A stretch of DNA of 64,000 bases from Vibrio sp. SCSIO 43137 (GCF_028201475.1 NZ_CP116383.1:3162001-3226000); one strand, 5' to 3'; positions 19,428 to 31,124 are shown, counted from the first letter of the stretch. Numbers and translations are program-made. Notes: generated by a model not told the origin, from the letters alone.

Positions 19428-19887
19428 CCCGGCCGATATTATCGAGAAAGTATTCTCGGAGATCCATAAAAATGAGATGACAGATCTTCAGTTTGTTAAT
19501 CCTAATCTTTCCGTAAAAACCATCGGTTTTGAACTGTATGAAGGCGACTGGCTGGGCGTGCTACTTACGCCATGGACCATGAATTTATTGCTGCTTGCCG
19601 GCCCGGGCAGAGAGTGGCAGCCACTTAAGGTTGGCGACCGGTTAGGTCTGAAGCTTCCTTCCGGCAGCTATACTTTCTTTGTCGGTGAACATGAACAGTT
19701 GGGAACCTATCTCTCCTGCTCTCTGCGTTCACCTGTCGGCGACATTCAGACACAGGAAGCAGGCCTTAAATTGGCAGAGGATATCCGTCGGTTAGTTACC
19801 GCCATTCCGACCACTGAGCCACATGTGGAAGATCAGTCCCGCCGGGCGCTATTTGGTAAGCTGCTTAAAAGCGAGCCCATGAGTTAA
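19405..19887 (+). CDS. hybE: Hydrogenase 2 assembly chaperone HybE
   Basis: Tat-proofreading chaperone that binds HybO/HybC precursors and holds back export until assembly is complete. About 160 residues resemble E. coli HybE, with conserved DLQFVNPNL, LTPWTMNLLLLAGPG, GSYTFFVGEHEQLGTYLSCS and a C-terminal RRALFGKLL. A GTG at 19405 is chosen because AGGGGA (19391-19396) sits 8 bases before it. A TTG at 19399 is too close. It overlaps hybG by 23 bases. Confidence 0.88.
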   Translation: MPQNFTSNPADIIEKVFSEIHKNEMTDLQFVNPNLSVKTIGFELYEGDWLGVLLTPWTMNLLLLAGPGREWQPLKVGDRLGLKLPSGSYTFFVGEHEQLGTYLSCSLRSPVGDIQTQEAGLKLAEDIRRLVTAIPTTEPHVEDQSRRALFGKLLKSEPMS

Positions 19888-19892
19888 CCCTT

Positions 19893-20939
19893 ATGCAGAA
19901 GCAAGCCAACGCGCTATCCGCCGGACATATCGATATTTGCATCAGCACTGATCAGCAGTCACGGATTAGCGAATGCACCATCACTAACCTAAGACCAAAA
20001 GATATTGGTTCACTGCTTACCGGTTTATCGGCGGAACAGGCTCTGCAACGTATTCCTACCCTGTTTATGCTCTGCTCTCAGGCGCAGCAGGCTGCCGCCT
20101 TTAGTGCCCTTTCTGCCGTCGAAGGCTCAGAGATAACAGAGCAGCATACTAAACGTATTGCCACAGGTTGTGCATTGGAGTGGCTGAAAGAACATAGCTG
20201 GCAGCTCTGGCAGATGGAAAGAGAGCTGTTTGGTCAGGACTATGCCATGCCGCAGAGTATCGGGCTGAGCCGTCATCTGCTGGGAGAAATAAAAAAACTT
20301 GTTCCTGTTACCCTTGGTCCTCAGCCAAGCTACGACGAAATGGACTGGGATCCTATCCGGCAGTTATTCAGCAGCCTGTTTGCTTTAGATGGTCAGCAGT
20401 TCACACAACTTTCCATGGAGGAGCTGCTGAGCTGGTCTGAAAAGAACGCGCCCTACCCAAAACTAATGCGTGTACTACTTAAACCTGAAATGAGGGAATT
20501 TGGTGCATTTTCCGGCTGGGATATCAGTGGTGAGAGCGATTCCATCTACCGGCAACAGAATCATCCGCTGCTGCAACAAGCTATTGAACAGTGGGGGGGC
20601 AGCATAGCCAGCAGAACGCTGGCAAGGTTACTTGAGATAGCCCTGATTTGCCAAAAACCTGAGCTGACCCTGTCCGCTGTAACAGGAACAGCAAAAGCGT
20701 CCAGAGGAGACGTTACTCACAAGGTATCTCTTTCTGATCAGGGAGTAATTACTCACTATCAGATTGATGCGCCTACAGACAGATATTTCACCGAAAACGG
20801 ACTGGTGCAGCAATCACTTATCCGTCAGTCACTGCCCGACCTTGTCCGGGCGAGGTTACTCATCTGGGCTATCGACCCATGCGTAGAATTTAATATTGTT
20901 GATAAGCAATCAACTAAAGGAGAGTTGAACCATGCATGA
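19893..20939 (+). CDS. Degenerate NiFe-hydrogenase large-subunit homologue (HupK-like)
   Basis: Probable assembly scaffold. The 348 residues keep traces of the large-subunit fold but have lost the active site. The N-terminal RICGVC motif appears as RIPTLFMLC (residues 53-61, one Cys). The C-terminal DPCxxC appears as DPCVEF (Cys330, one Cys). It also ends 18 residues after that Cys, with no typical protease site. HupK/HoxV proteins of rhizobia and Ralstonia have this pattern and are thought to scaffold the Fe(CN)2CO unit. E. coli hyb has no such gene. It sits between hybE and hypA and overlaps hypA by 8 bases. The family call is from motif remnants and context. Confidence 0.72.
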   Translation: MQKQANALSAGHIDICISTDQQSRISECTITNLRPKDIGSLLTGLSAEQALQRIPTLFMLCSQAQQAAAFSALSAVEGSEITEQHTKRIATGCALEWLKEHSWQLWQMERELFGQDYAMPQSIGLSRHLLGEIKKLVPVTLGPQPSYDEMDWDPIRQLFSSLFALDGQQFTQLSMEELLSWSEKNAPYPKLMRVLLKPEMREFGAFSGWDISGESDSIYRQQNHPLLQQAIEQWGGSIASRTLARLLEIALICQKPELTLSAVTGTAKASRGDVTHKVSLSDQGVITHYQIDAPTDRYFTENGLVQQSLIRQSLPDLVRARLLIWAIDPCVEFNIVDKQSTKGELNHA

Positions 20940-21273
20940 AATGTCATTGTGCGAAAGTCTGGTTCAGGTCATTGAAGAACAAGCAAAAGCACAGAACTAC
21001 TCGAAAGTGAAAACCGTTTACTTAGATATCGGAGCCTTTTCCGGAATCGAAGTAGATTCCATGATGTTTTGTTTCGAAGTTGTGTGTCGCGGAACCCTTG
21101 CTGACTCAGCCAAGCTGGTGATCAATCAACTTGCCGGTAAAGCCTGGTGTTTCGATTGCAGCAAAGAAGTCAGTATCTCAGACCGATTAGATCCCTGCCC
21201 CGAATGCAATAGTTTAAGTATTCAGGCAAAAGGGGGCGAAGAGATGCAAATTAAAGAACTGGAGGTTTACTAA
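20932..21273 (+). CDS. hypA: Hydrogenase nickel-insertion protein HypA
   Basis: Nickel metallochaperone that works with HypB to load the large subunit. The 113 residues begin [10 protein letters not shown], and the MHE amino end forms the nickel site. A zinc site is made by CFDC and CPEC (near residues 74-94). The spacing and length are standard. It is translationally coupled to the upstream gene (ATG within its last codons) and to hypB (the ATG overlaps the TAA). Confidence 0.95.
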   Translation: MHEMSLCESLVQVIEEQAKAQNYSKVKTVYLDIGAFSGIEVDSMMFCFEVVCRGTLADSAKLVINQLAGKAWCFDCSKEVSISDRLDPCPECNSLSIQAKGGEEMQIKELEVY

Positions 21274-22277
21274 TGTGTACTACATGCGGCTGTGCAGCCG
21301 GAAATGTCACTATCGAAGGTGCTCATCACCACGATCATCATGATCATGACCACCACCATCATCATGATCACCCGGTAAGTAGTGCTCAGGTTGTTCATCA
21401 TCATCACTATCACGAACCAGTTCATATTCACTATCATATTGGCGCCGAAGCAAACCACACACATGGCCATAGTCATCACTCCCATGGTCACCATCATGAG
21501 CATGAGCATGAGCATGAGCATGAGCATGAGCATGAGCATGAGCATGAGCATGAGGAGAATTTCAGACCTGAACTGCAAGGGCAAGATCTGCACTTCGGTA
21601 AAGGAGCGGCTCATTCACACGCCCCCGGAATGACACAGAGTCGCATGGTCAAAATTGAACAAGATATTCTGGCCAAAAATGACGCTATTGCAGAGAAAAA
21701 CCGCCAGTTCCTGGAGAGTCGTGAAATCCGTGCCTTAAATCTGGTTTCCAGCCCGGGCTCAGGTAAAACAACCCTTCTGACAGAGACACTAAAGAAACTG
21801 GATCATAACCGCTGCGCCGTTATCGAGGGCGATCAGCAAACCACTAACGATGCAGACCGAATCCGTCAGACAGGCGCTAAAGCCATCCAGATTAATACCG
21901 GCAAAGGCTGTCACCTTGATGCGCAGATGGTCTCTGAGGCTATTGCCCACCTTGCACCAGAAAAACAAACCACCCTGTTTATCGAGAATGTCGGTAACCT
22001 TGTTTGTCCTGCTGCCTTTGATCTGGGTGAAAGTCATAAGGTAGCGATTCTGTCAGTAACTGAAGGGGAAGATAAGCCTCTTAAGTATCCTGATATCTTT
22101 GCTGATGCCGATCTTATGCTTATCAACAAAGTCGACCTTTTGCCTCATCTGAACTTCGACCTTGATGCCTGCATTGAAAACGCCAAGCGGGTGAACCCTG
22201 ACATTACACCTATGCTGGTTTCCGCCACGACGGGTGAAGGAATGCAGGACTGGCTCGACTGGCTGGAGAACCGATAG
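21273..22277 (+). CDS. hypB: Hydrogenase nickel-incorporation GTPase HypB with extended His-rich domain
   Basis: GTPase that supplies nickel to the large subunit. The 334 residues start MCTTCGC, the high-affinity N-terminal nickel site. Residues 18-116 hold about 40 histidines, including ten His-Glu dipeptides (75-94) encoded by a perfect hexamer repeat. The G domain follows, with P-loop PGSGKTT near 161-167, EGDQQT and NKVD. The zinc/nickel Cys-His site GKGCHLDA is also present. The long His region suggests nickel storage. It is unusually repetitive. Confidence 0.95.
   Translation: MCTTCGCAAGNVTIEGAHHHDHHDHDHHHHHDHPVSSAQVVHHHHYHEPVHIHYHIGAEANHTHGHSHHSHGHHHEHEHEHEHEHEHEHEHEHEENFRPELQGQDLHFGKGAAHSHAPGMTQSRMVKIEQDILAKNDAIAEKNRQFLESREIRALNLVSSPGSGKTTLLTETLKKLDHNRCAVIEGDQQTTNDADRIRQTGAKAIQINTGKGCHLDAQMVSEAIAHLAPEKQTTLFIENVGNLVCPAAFDLGESHKVAILSVTEGEDKPLKYPDIFADADLMLINKVDLLPHLNFDLDACIENAKRVNPDITPMLVSATTGEGMQDWLDWLENR
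21495..21554 (+). repeat. Ten tandem copies of CATGAG inside hypB
   Basis: Ten exact 6-base units encode (His-Glu)10. A hexamer repeat stays in frame when its copy number changes, so length polymorphism is expected rather than on/off switching. Confidence 0.95.
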
Positions 22278-22279
22278 CT

Positions 22280-22561
22280 ATGTGTTTAGGAATCCCCGGA
22301 AAGATTATTGAAATAACCGATGCTGAATCTATGTTGGGTAACGTAGAGGTCAGCGGCATCAAACGCGAAGTAAACCTTGCCTGTGTTGTAGAAAGCACCC
22401 CCGAAGCACTCGTTGGCAAGTGGGCACTGGTTCATGTTGGTTTTGCTATGTGCATTATTGATGAACAGCAGGCGAAAGAGACCTTAGCCGCTCTTGAAGC
22501 CATGCGAGCCTTAGATCATGAAATTGACGACTTTAGTCAGCGTCAGCAGATAGGAGAATAA
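22280..22561 (+). CDS. hypC: Hydrogenase maturation chaperone HypC
   Basis: Partner of HypD that carries the Fe(CN)2CO moiety. The 93 residues begin MCLGIPGKI, with the essential Cys2. The canonical VSGIKREVNLACV and GKWALVHVGFAMCIIDEQQA segments are present. A roughly 15-residue C-terminal tail is longer than in E. coli. It lies between hypB and hypD with 2-base gaps. It is more conventional than the paralogue at 19170. Confidence 0.95.
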   Translation: MCLGIPGKIIEITDAESMLGNVEVSGIKREVNLACVVESTPEALVGKWALVHVGFAMCIIDEQQAKETLAALEAMRALDHEIDDFSQRQQIGE

Positions 22562-22563
22562 CC

Positions 22564-23694
22564 ATGGATTTTGTTGATGAGTTCCGTGATCCGGAGTTAG
22601 CTAAGTCGATCATTGCCAACATCAAAGATGTTGTTGAGCAGATGCCCGAAGAGATGAAACCTTTGCAGATTATGGAAGTCTGCGGAGGCCATACTCATAC
22701 ACTATTTAAATATGGCATCTTACAGTTGCTGCCGGACTCAATTGAGTTTGTTCACGGCCCGGGCTGCCCTGTCTGCGTGTTGCCTAAATCCCGTCTGGAT
22801 CAGTGTGTCGCCATAGCCGAACAACCCGATACCATACTTTGTACCTTTGGTGATGCAATGCGGGTTCCGGGCACTAATGGCTCCCTTTTTGATGCAAGGG
22901 CAAGAGGCTGTGATGTCCGCATGGTGTATTCCCCGATGGATGCCCTGCTACTTGCACAAAAGAACCCGGATAAACAGGTGGTCTTTTTTGGCTTAGGTTT
23001 TGAGACCACCATGCCGGCAACCGCAATGACGCTACAACAAGCTAAGAATCAGGGTATTACTAACTTTAAGTTGTTCTGCCAGCACATTACCCTGATGCCC
23101 ACCCTGATGGCACTGCTAAATCAGGATGACGTACGCATTGATGGTTTTTTACTTCCCGGTCACCTTTCAATGATCATCGGTACTAAGCCTTATCAGCCAT
23201 TAGTTGATCAATTTGGTAAGTCGTGTGTAGTTACCGGTTTTGAACCATTGGATATGCTTCAGGCATTGCTGATGCTGGTGAAACAGTTAAGAGACAAACG
23301 CTGCGAGATTGAAAACCAATACTCAAGAGTGGTTGTCGATCAAGGCAATACCAATGCCCTTAGTGCCATGGAAGAGGTGTTCGAAATCAAAGATGCCAGT
23401 GAGTGGCGCGGCCTCGGCATGATAGAAGGCTCCGGTATTAAGCTCTCTCAGCAATACCTCGATTTCGATGCAGAAAGACACTTTAAACCGCAGGCGCATA
23501 CCGCTCTTGATCCGGAAGGAAGCCGTTGTGGTGAAGTATTGGCGGGCCGTTGTAAACCTATTGACTGCCCTCTGTTTGGTAAGCAATGCACACCAGAAAC
23601 CGCCATTGGTGCACTTATGGTCTCTTCTGAAGGTGCCTGCGCCGCCTATTATAACTATCGACGCGATCCAATCGCGACTGAGGAGTCAGCATAA
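22564..23694 (+). CDS. hypD: Hydrogenase maturation factor HypD
   Basis: Fe-S scaffold protein on which the CN and CO ligands are attached to iron, in complex with HypC. The 376 residues contain CGGHTHT, the redox cysteines of GPGCPVCV near residue 64, FGLGFETTMP and GFLLPGHLSMIIG. C-terminal [4Fe-4S] cysteines (RCGEVLAGRCKPIDCPLFGKQC is the region, 23524-23592) complete the set. Its stop overlaps the hypE start by one base. Confidence 0.96.
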   Translation: MDFVDEFRDPELAKSIIANIKDVVEQMPEEMKPLQIMEVCGGHTHTLFKYGILQLLPDSIEFVHGPGCPVCVLPKSRLDQCVAIAEQPDTILCTFGDAMRVPGTNGSLFDARARGCDVRMVYSPMDALLLAQKNPDKQVVFFGLGFETTMPATAMTLQQAKNQGITNFKLFCQHITLMPTLMALLNQDDVRIDGFLLPGHLSMIIGTKPYQPLVDQFGKSCVVTGFEPLDMLQALLMLVKQLRDKRCEIENQYSRVVVDQGNTNALSAMEEVFEIKDASEWRGLGMIEGSGIKLSQQYLDFDAERHFKPQAHTALDPEGSRCGEVLAGRCKPIDCPLFGKQCTPETAIGALMVSSEGACAAYYNYRRDPIATEESA

Positions 23695-24707
23695 TGCAGG
23701 ACAGAATAACACTGGCACACGGTAGTGGCGGCAAAGCCATGCAACAGCTGATTGATCAACTGTTTATGAAACAGTTTTCCAATGAAACCCTTTGTAAACA
23801 GGAAGATCAAGCTCGTCTTCCCCTTGAGCCTATGCTGGCATCAGGAAAGCAACTGGCCTATTCAACCGATTCATTTGTTATAGACCCTATCGTGTTTCCC
23901 GGCGGCGATATCGGAAAGCTGGCCGTATACGGCACTGCCAATGATGTTGCTATGAGCGGAGCGAAACCTTTATATCTTTCCAGTGCCTTTATTCTGGAAG
24001 AAGGATTACTTTTCTCAGAGCTTGAATCTATTGTTGCGTCTATGGCGAAAGCCGCCAGTGAAGCCGGTATTAAAATTGTTACCGGTGACACCAAGGTTGT
24101 TCCTAAAGGCGCTGCTGACAAACTGTTTATCAACACAAGCGGTATAGGCGTTATCCCTGACGGTGTTCAGTGGGCAGCAGACACGATTCAGCCCGGTGAT
24201 AACATTATTGTTTCCGGAACCATTGGCGACCACGGAGCCACCATACTTAACCTGAGAGAAGGGCTGGGCCTTGATGGCCTGCTAACAAGTGACTGCCAGC
24301 ACCTCTACCCACTTGTTGAGGCTCTTCTTCCAATTGTAGGTGTCCGTGCCTTAAGAGACGCAACCCGCGGTGGTGTCAATGCCGTACTGCACGAGTTTGC
24401 TTCATCATCCGGTTGTGGATTTGAACTGAATGAAGATAGCCTGCCTATCACTCAGGAAGTAAGGGGAGTCTGCGAGTTGCTCGGGCTGGAAGCCATCAAC
24501 TTTGCCAATGAAGGTAAGTTAATTGCGGTGGTTTCTGAGCACGATACTAAAGCTGCTATCAACTCACTAAGAGCACTGTCCGGTGGTAAAGCGGCAACCG
24601 TAATTGGTCGGGTTAATAACAGCAAGCAGGTTACTTTGAAAAATGCCTTTGGCGGCAGCAGGTGGCTTGACCTACCTTCAACGGAACCTATGCCGAGGAT
24701 TTGCTAA
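23694..24707 (+). CDS. hypE: Carbamoyl dehydratase HypE
   Basis: Dehydrates the carbamoyl group placed on its C-terminal cysteine by HypF, yielding the cyanide ligand. The 337 residues begin MQDRITLAHGSGGKAMQQLI, the family ATP-binding start. They end in PRIC, so the modified terminal cysteine is intact. FSTDSFVI-like (YSTDSFVIDP), GTANDVAMSG and DATRGGVNAVL are further AIR-synthase-family signatures. It is coupled to hypD and hypF. Confidence 0.97.
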   Translation: MQDRITLAHGSGGKAMQQLIDQLFMKQFSNETLCKQEDQARLPLEPMLASGKQLAYSTDSFVIDPIVFPGGDIGKLAVYGTANDVAMSGAKPLYLSSAFILEEGLLFSELESIVASMAKAASEAGIKIVTGDTKVVPKGAADKLFINTSGIGVIPDGVQWAADTIQPGDNIIVSGTIGDHGATILNLREGLGLDGLLTSDCQHLYPLVEALLPIVGVRALRDATRGGVNAVLHEFASSSGCGFELNEDSLPITQEVRGVCELLGLEAINFANEGKLIAVVSEHDTKAAINSLRALSGGKAATVIGRVNNSKQVTLKNAFGGSRWLDLPSTEPMPRIC

Positions 24708-26975
24708 ATGACCAACGGGGTGGAGATTCGAATCAAAGGTAAGGTTCAAGGAGTCGGCTTTCGTCCTTTTGTCTGGCAACTTGCCCACGATATGAACCTG
24801 AACGGAGAAGTACTCAATGACGGTCAGGGTGTCCTGGTTCGTTTAGCGGACAGCGATAAAGCGCCAATATTTCAGCAACGTTTAGCTGATGAGCTGCCAC
24901 CCCTTGCTCAAATTGAGTCTCAGCAAAGCAGCCCGTTTAACTGGCAGCAAGTTCCCGCCGGCTTTACCATTGTTGAGTCGCAGCAAACCTCGGTGGACAC
25001 TCAGATCGTCCCGGATGCGGCTACCTGTCCCGAGTGTCTGCAAGAGGTCTATCAGCAAAAAGATCATAGGTACCTTTACCCGTTTAACAACTGTACCCAC
25101 TGCGGGCCAAGATTTACCATCATTAAGGCTCTGCCCTATGACAGACCTAAAACGGTAATGAAGGATTTCCCGTTATGCGCGACCTGTAAAGATGAGTATA
25201 AAAACCCGGCCAACAGACGCTATCACGCCCAACCTGTTGCCTGCCATGTTTGCGGACCTTCTGTCTGGCTTACGGACAACCGGGGTCAGAAAGTAGAAGG
25301 AGAGTGGTTAAGTCAGCTAACGGAAGCCCTTAGCCAGGGTAAGATAGTCGCTATCAAATCCGTAGGCGGGTTTCACCTTGCCTGTGACGCAACCAACCCT
25401 ATAGCTGTTGCTAAACTAAGAGATCGAAAGCGGAGGCAGCATAAACCTTTAGCTGTTATGGCTACAGATATAGAGTGTGTCCGTGAGATCGCTGACTGCT
25501 CTGACAACGAACAAGAGATGCTGGAAAGCCGGGTAGCACCGATTACCCTGCTAAAGAAAAAACAGAACGCTCTGCTGGCAGACAATGTTGCACCTGACTT
25601 AAATGAACTCGGTATTATGCTGCCTTCGAATCCGGTTCAGCATCTGATATCAACCTATTTCGCTAAACCGGTTGTGATGACCTCAGGTAATGGCTCCGGA
25701 CTACCTCCTGCCCTGAGCAATAAGCAGGCTTTATCAGATTTGCAGGAGATTGCCGATCTATTTGTGCTGCATAACAGAGAGATTGTTCAACGCTGTGATG
25801 ATTCCCTTATCCGGCTTGATAGCAACGGCCAGACAGAGACTCTGCGACGTTCCCGCGGCTTGGTTCCCGACGCATTAAACCTGCCTGAAGGGTTTCCCGA
25901 TGCCGATGGCTTTATTGCTTATGGGGGTGATCTAAAGAATGCTTTTGCGGTCGGCAGGGGCAATCAATTGATCGTTAGTCAGTATCTGGGTGACCTTGCC
26001 AATATGGAGACTCAGCAGCAGTACCGTAGTACCATCGAACACTTCAGATCAGTGTATCAGCTTGAATTCGCTCATCATATCGCTGATAAGCATCCCGGCT
26101 ATTTCAGTCACCAGTACGCTGCGTCTCAGTGTGATTCACCAGTCTATATCCAGCATCATCATGCTCATGTGGCAAGTTGTCTGGTGGAAAATAACTGGTC
26201 ACCCGCACAAGGCAAGGTATTAGCACTGGCGCTAGACGGGTTGGGGCTGGGTGATGACGGCGAATTCTGGGGCGGTGAGCTACTACTCGCCGATTACCAG
26301 AGCTATCAGGTTTTGGGTGGCCTACCTGCCATCACACTCACTGGTGGTGATGAGGCTGCCAAACAGCCATGGCGCTCGCTATTTTCTCACCTCAACCAGT
26401 TCAGACAGGATCTGTCCATCGGTCAGCTGGAACAGCTAATGCCGGGCAAAGCCGTTAAGTTACTTGCAACAGCAACAGAGAAGCAACTTAACTGCCATAA
26501 AGTTCGTTCTGCCGGCCGCCTGTTTGATGCTGTAGCCGCTTCTCTCGGTATTTGCAGTGAAAGGGTTGAGTATGAAGGTCAGGCTGCCTGCCGGCTTGAA
26601 GCGTTAGCTGCAAGCTGCATTAATCTACCGACTGAACCGTTAGATATCGCTTTAGAAGGCTATCAACTGGATATGGCCTCATTCTGGAGCCAATGGCTGA
26701 ATGTAGCGGGTTCTGAAGCAGAAAAAGCCTACTTGTTCCATGATGCTCTGGCTGATGCACTCGCAAAGTTGGTATTAAACGCACAACAAGAATATCAAAC
26801 AGACCACCTTGTACTGACAGGAGGGGTATTTCACAACACCTTATTAACCCGGCTAGTTAAGCAAAAACTGGCTGACTCAATCACAATACTTCAACATCAG
26901 AAGTATTCCTGCGGAGATGGTGGTCTGGCGCTAGGCCAGCTCGCTATCGCTGTTATGCAGAAACAAAATAACTAA
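24708..26975 (+). CDS. hypF: Carbamoyltransferase HypF
   Basis: Uses carbamoyl phosphate and ATP to carbamoylate HypE, the source of the CN ligands. The 755 residues show the full domain series. An acylphosphatase domain (residues 1-90, GKVQGVGFRPFVW) comes first, then two zinc fingers (CPEC/CTHC and CATC/CHVC, near 105-180). A YrdC-like domain (near 200-385) and a C-terminal Kae1-like domain with HHHAHVASC follow. It starts directly after the hypE stop. Confidence 0.96.
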   Translation: MTNGVEIRIKGKVQGVGFRPFVWQLAHDMNLNGEVLNDGQGVLVRLADSDKAPIFQQRLADELPPLAQIESQQSSPFNWQQVPAGFTIVESQQTSVDTQIVPDAATCPECLQEVYQQKDHRYLYPFNNCTHCGPRFTIIKALPYDRPKTVMKDFPLCATCKDEYKNPANRRYHAQPVACHVCGPSVWLTDNRGQKVEGEWLSQLTEALSQGKIVAIKSVGGFHLACDATNPIAVAKLRDRKRRQHKPLAVMATDIECVREIADCSDNEQEMLESRVAPITLLKKKQNALLADNVAPDLNELGIMLPSNPVQHLISTYFAKPVVMTSGNGSGLPPALSNKQALSDLQEIADLFVLHNREIVQRCDDSLIRLDSNGQTETLRRSRGLVPDALNLPEGFPDADGFIAYGGDLKNAFAVGRGNQLIVSQYLGDLANMETQQQYRSTIEHFRSVYQLEFAHHIADKHPGYFSHQYAASQCDSPVYIQHHHAHVASCLVENNWSPAQGKVLALALDGLGLGDDGEFWGGELLLADYQSYQVLGGLPAITLTGGDEAAKQPWRSLFSHLNQFRQDLSIGQLEQLMPGKAVKLLATATEKQLNCHKVRSAGRLFDAVAASLGICSERVEYEGQAACRLEALAASCINLPTEPLDIALEGYQLDMASFWSQWLNVAGSEAEKAYLFHDALADALAKLVLNAQQEYQTDHLVLTGGVFHNTLLTRLVKQKLADSITILQHQKYSCGDGGLALGQLAIAVMQKQNN

Positions 26976-27002
26976 AGTAATCCCTATTCTAAGGAAAATA
27001 AT

Positions 27003-27155
27003 ATGAAGAAATTACTAACAACAGCTCTTATCCTTGCACCCGGTCTTGCTATGGCACACCCGGGTTCTGCTCATACCCACCCGGAAGAGCTAACCGGCGG
27101 CCTGATGCTGCTGGCAGCCGCTATCGGCGCTTACTATGTGTGGAAAAACAAGTAA
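27003..27155 (+). CDS. 50-residue exported/membrane miniprotein at the end of the hydrogenase operon
   Basis: Not assigned to a named family. The frame runs MKKLLTTALILAPGLAMA (a clear signal-like segment), then HPGSAHTHPEELTGG, then a hydrophobic helix LMLLAAAIGAYYVWKNK. A good Shine-Dalgarno (AAGGAAAATA) precedes the ATG. It lies 27 bases after hypF and directly before the operon terminator. The mature N-terminus with clustered histidines resembles the start of HupE/UreJ nickel-transport proteins, but the rest of that family is missing. A nickel-related role is inference only. Confidence 0.7.
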   Translation: MKKLLTTALILAPGLAMAHPGSAHTHPEELTGGLMLLAAAIGAYYVWKNK

Positions 27156-27180
27156 CTAATACAGCTTTGACAATACGCTT

Positions 27181-27207
27181 AAAGCCCTCTTTATTGAGGG
27201 CTTTTTT
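27181..27207 (+). terminator. Terminator of the hydrogenase operon
   Basis: Stem AAAGCCCTC/GAGGGCTTT with a 6-base loop and a T-run, 25 bases after the 50-residue ORF. This places that ORF inside the hyb-hyp transcript. Confidence 0.9.
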
Positions 27208-27273
27208 GTAATTAAGCAATAAGCAGAGGTTTTCAAAGCAAACTATGACAGTTGAAACGCTATACCTAAACGC

Positions 27274-27303
27274 AAAAAAGCCTCAGCATTTCTGCTAAGG
27301 CTT
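27274..27303 (-). terminator. rrn operon terminator
   Basis: On the minus strand, AAGCCTTAGCA/TGCTGAGGCTT with a GAAA loop is followed by TTTT, just beyond tRNA-Asp. Confidence 0.88.
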
Positions 27304-27311
27304 AGGATAAG

Positions 27312-27388
27312 TGGCGGAGCGGACGGGACTCGAACCCGCGACCCCCGGCGTGACAGGCCGGTATTCTAACCAACTGAACTACCGCTCC
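27312..27388 (-). tRNA. tRNA-Asp (GTC)
   Basis: 77 nt with encoded CCA. The anticodon loop CTGTCAC gives GTC. It is the distal tRNA of the rrn operon, 27 bases after 5S. Confidence 0.97.
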
Positions 27389-27415
27389 GCTGCGTGTCTG
27401 GTTAGACAAATTTAA

Positions 27416-27535
27416 AAGCCTGGCGATGTCCTACTCTCACATGGGGAAGCCCCACACTACCATCGGCGCTATTGCGTTTCACTTCTGAGTTCGGCATGGA
27501 ATCAGGTGGGTCCACAACGCTATGGTCGCCAAGCA
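27416..27535 (-). rRNA. rrf: 5S ribosomal RNA
   Basis: About 120 nt. The 5' end reads GCTTGGCGACCATAGCG and the 3' end pairs with it (...GCCAGGC). The conserved CATGCCGAACTCAGAAGTGA core is present. Ends are estimated from the terminal helix. Confidence 0.96.
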
Positions 27536-27660
27536 AAATTCTGTTTTTGATTTCACTTTTTCTAAAAAAGTGAAAACCAACAAATCGGAAAGCTGTTTAA
27601 AAGTCTTATTTACACATTCAATGTTCTATTTGAGTCCAAAACAAAACCCCTTGGGTGTTG

Positions 27661-30550
<2,890 letters not shown>

Positions 30551-30786
30551 ATACAACCCCAAGAGGTTTCTATGTATGGCAAACAACCAAGGTTTGTGTC
30601 TCTCATTATTTGAATGAGCGAGAGACATTTCGATTTTGCCGGACTCAAATATAAGCATCATTACTCAGTAATGTTGCTTCCAAGAACACTTGAATGTGTG
30701 TTGGTACCTAAATCTAAAAAAGACTTAGGATTTGAGAACTTTTAATTAGATAACAATCAATCAAATTGTTATCTGTCAGCTTTCCA

Positions 30787-30800
30787 AATTGTTAAAGAGC
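30787..30800 (-). promoter_or_regulatory. boxA antitermination element ahead of 23S
   Basis: The minus strand reads GCTCTTTAACAATT, the rrn boxA bound by NusB-S10, in the spacer between tRNA-Ala and 23S. The rest of the spacer (30551-30870) is non-coding and includes the flanks that pair to form the 23S processing stem. Confidence 0.8.
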
Positions 30801-30870
30801 AAAGATTCTTTACTTACAAAGAAGTATCGAAACCATTTTTAAATATTCTCAAAGAGAAAACACTTAAAGA

Positions 30871-30946
30871 TGGTGGAGCTAAGCAGGATCGAACTGCTGA
30901 CCTCCTGCGTGCAAGGCAGGCGCTCTCCCAGCTGAGCTATAGCCCC
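30871..30946 (-). tRNA. tRNA-Ala (TGC)
   Basis: 76 nt with encoded CCA, in the 16S-23S spacer. The anticodon loop CTTGCAC gives TGC. Confidence 0.97.
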
Positions 30947-31047
30947 ATCAGTATGGTGTAACTTTTAAATCGTTTGAGAACAAGGCAGATTGTAAGGACG
31001 TGTACTTAAGTACACGACGAGCAATCTAACGCCGTTATCAGAAGATT

Positions 31048-31124
31048 TGGTGGGTCTGAGTGGACTTGAACCACCGACCTCTCGCTTATCAGGCGAACGC
31101 TCTAACCACCTGAGCTACAGACCC
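31048..31124 (-). tRNA. tRNA-Ile (GAT)
   Basis: 77 nt with encoded CCA, in the 16S-23S spacer. The anticodon loop CTGATAA gives GAT. Confidence 0.97.

Noticed and set aside
21270-21633. Open frames made of Met-Leu or Met-Ser repeats opposite and alongside hypB
   Set aside because: They are the CATGAG hexamer read in other frames; hypB explains the sequence fully.
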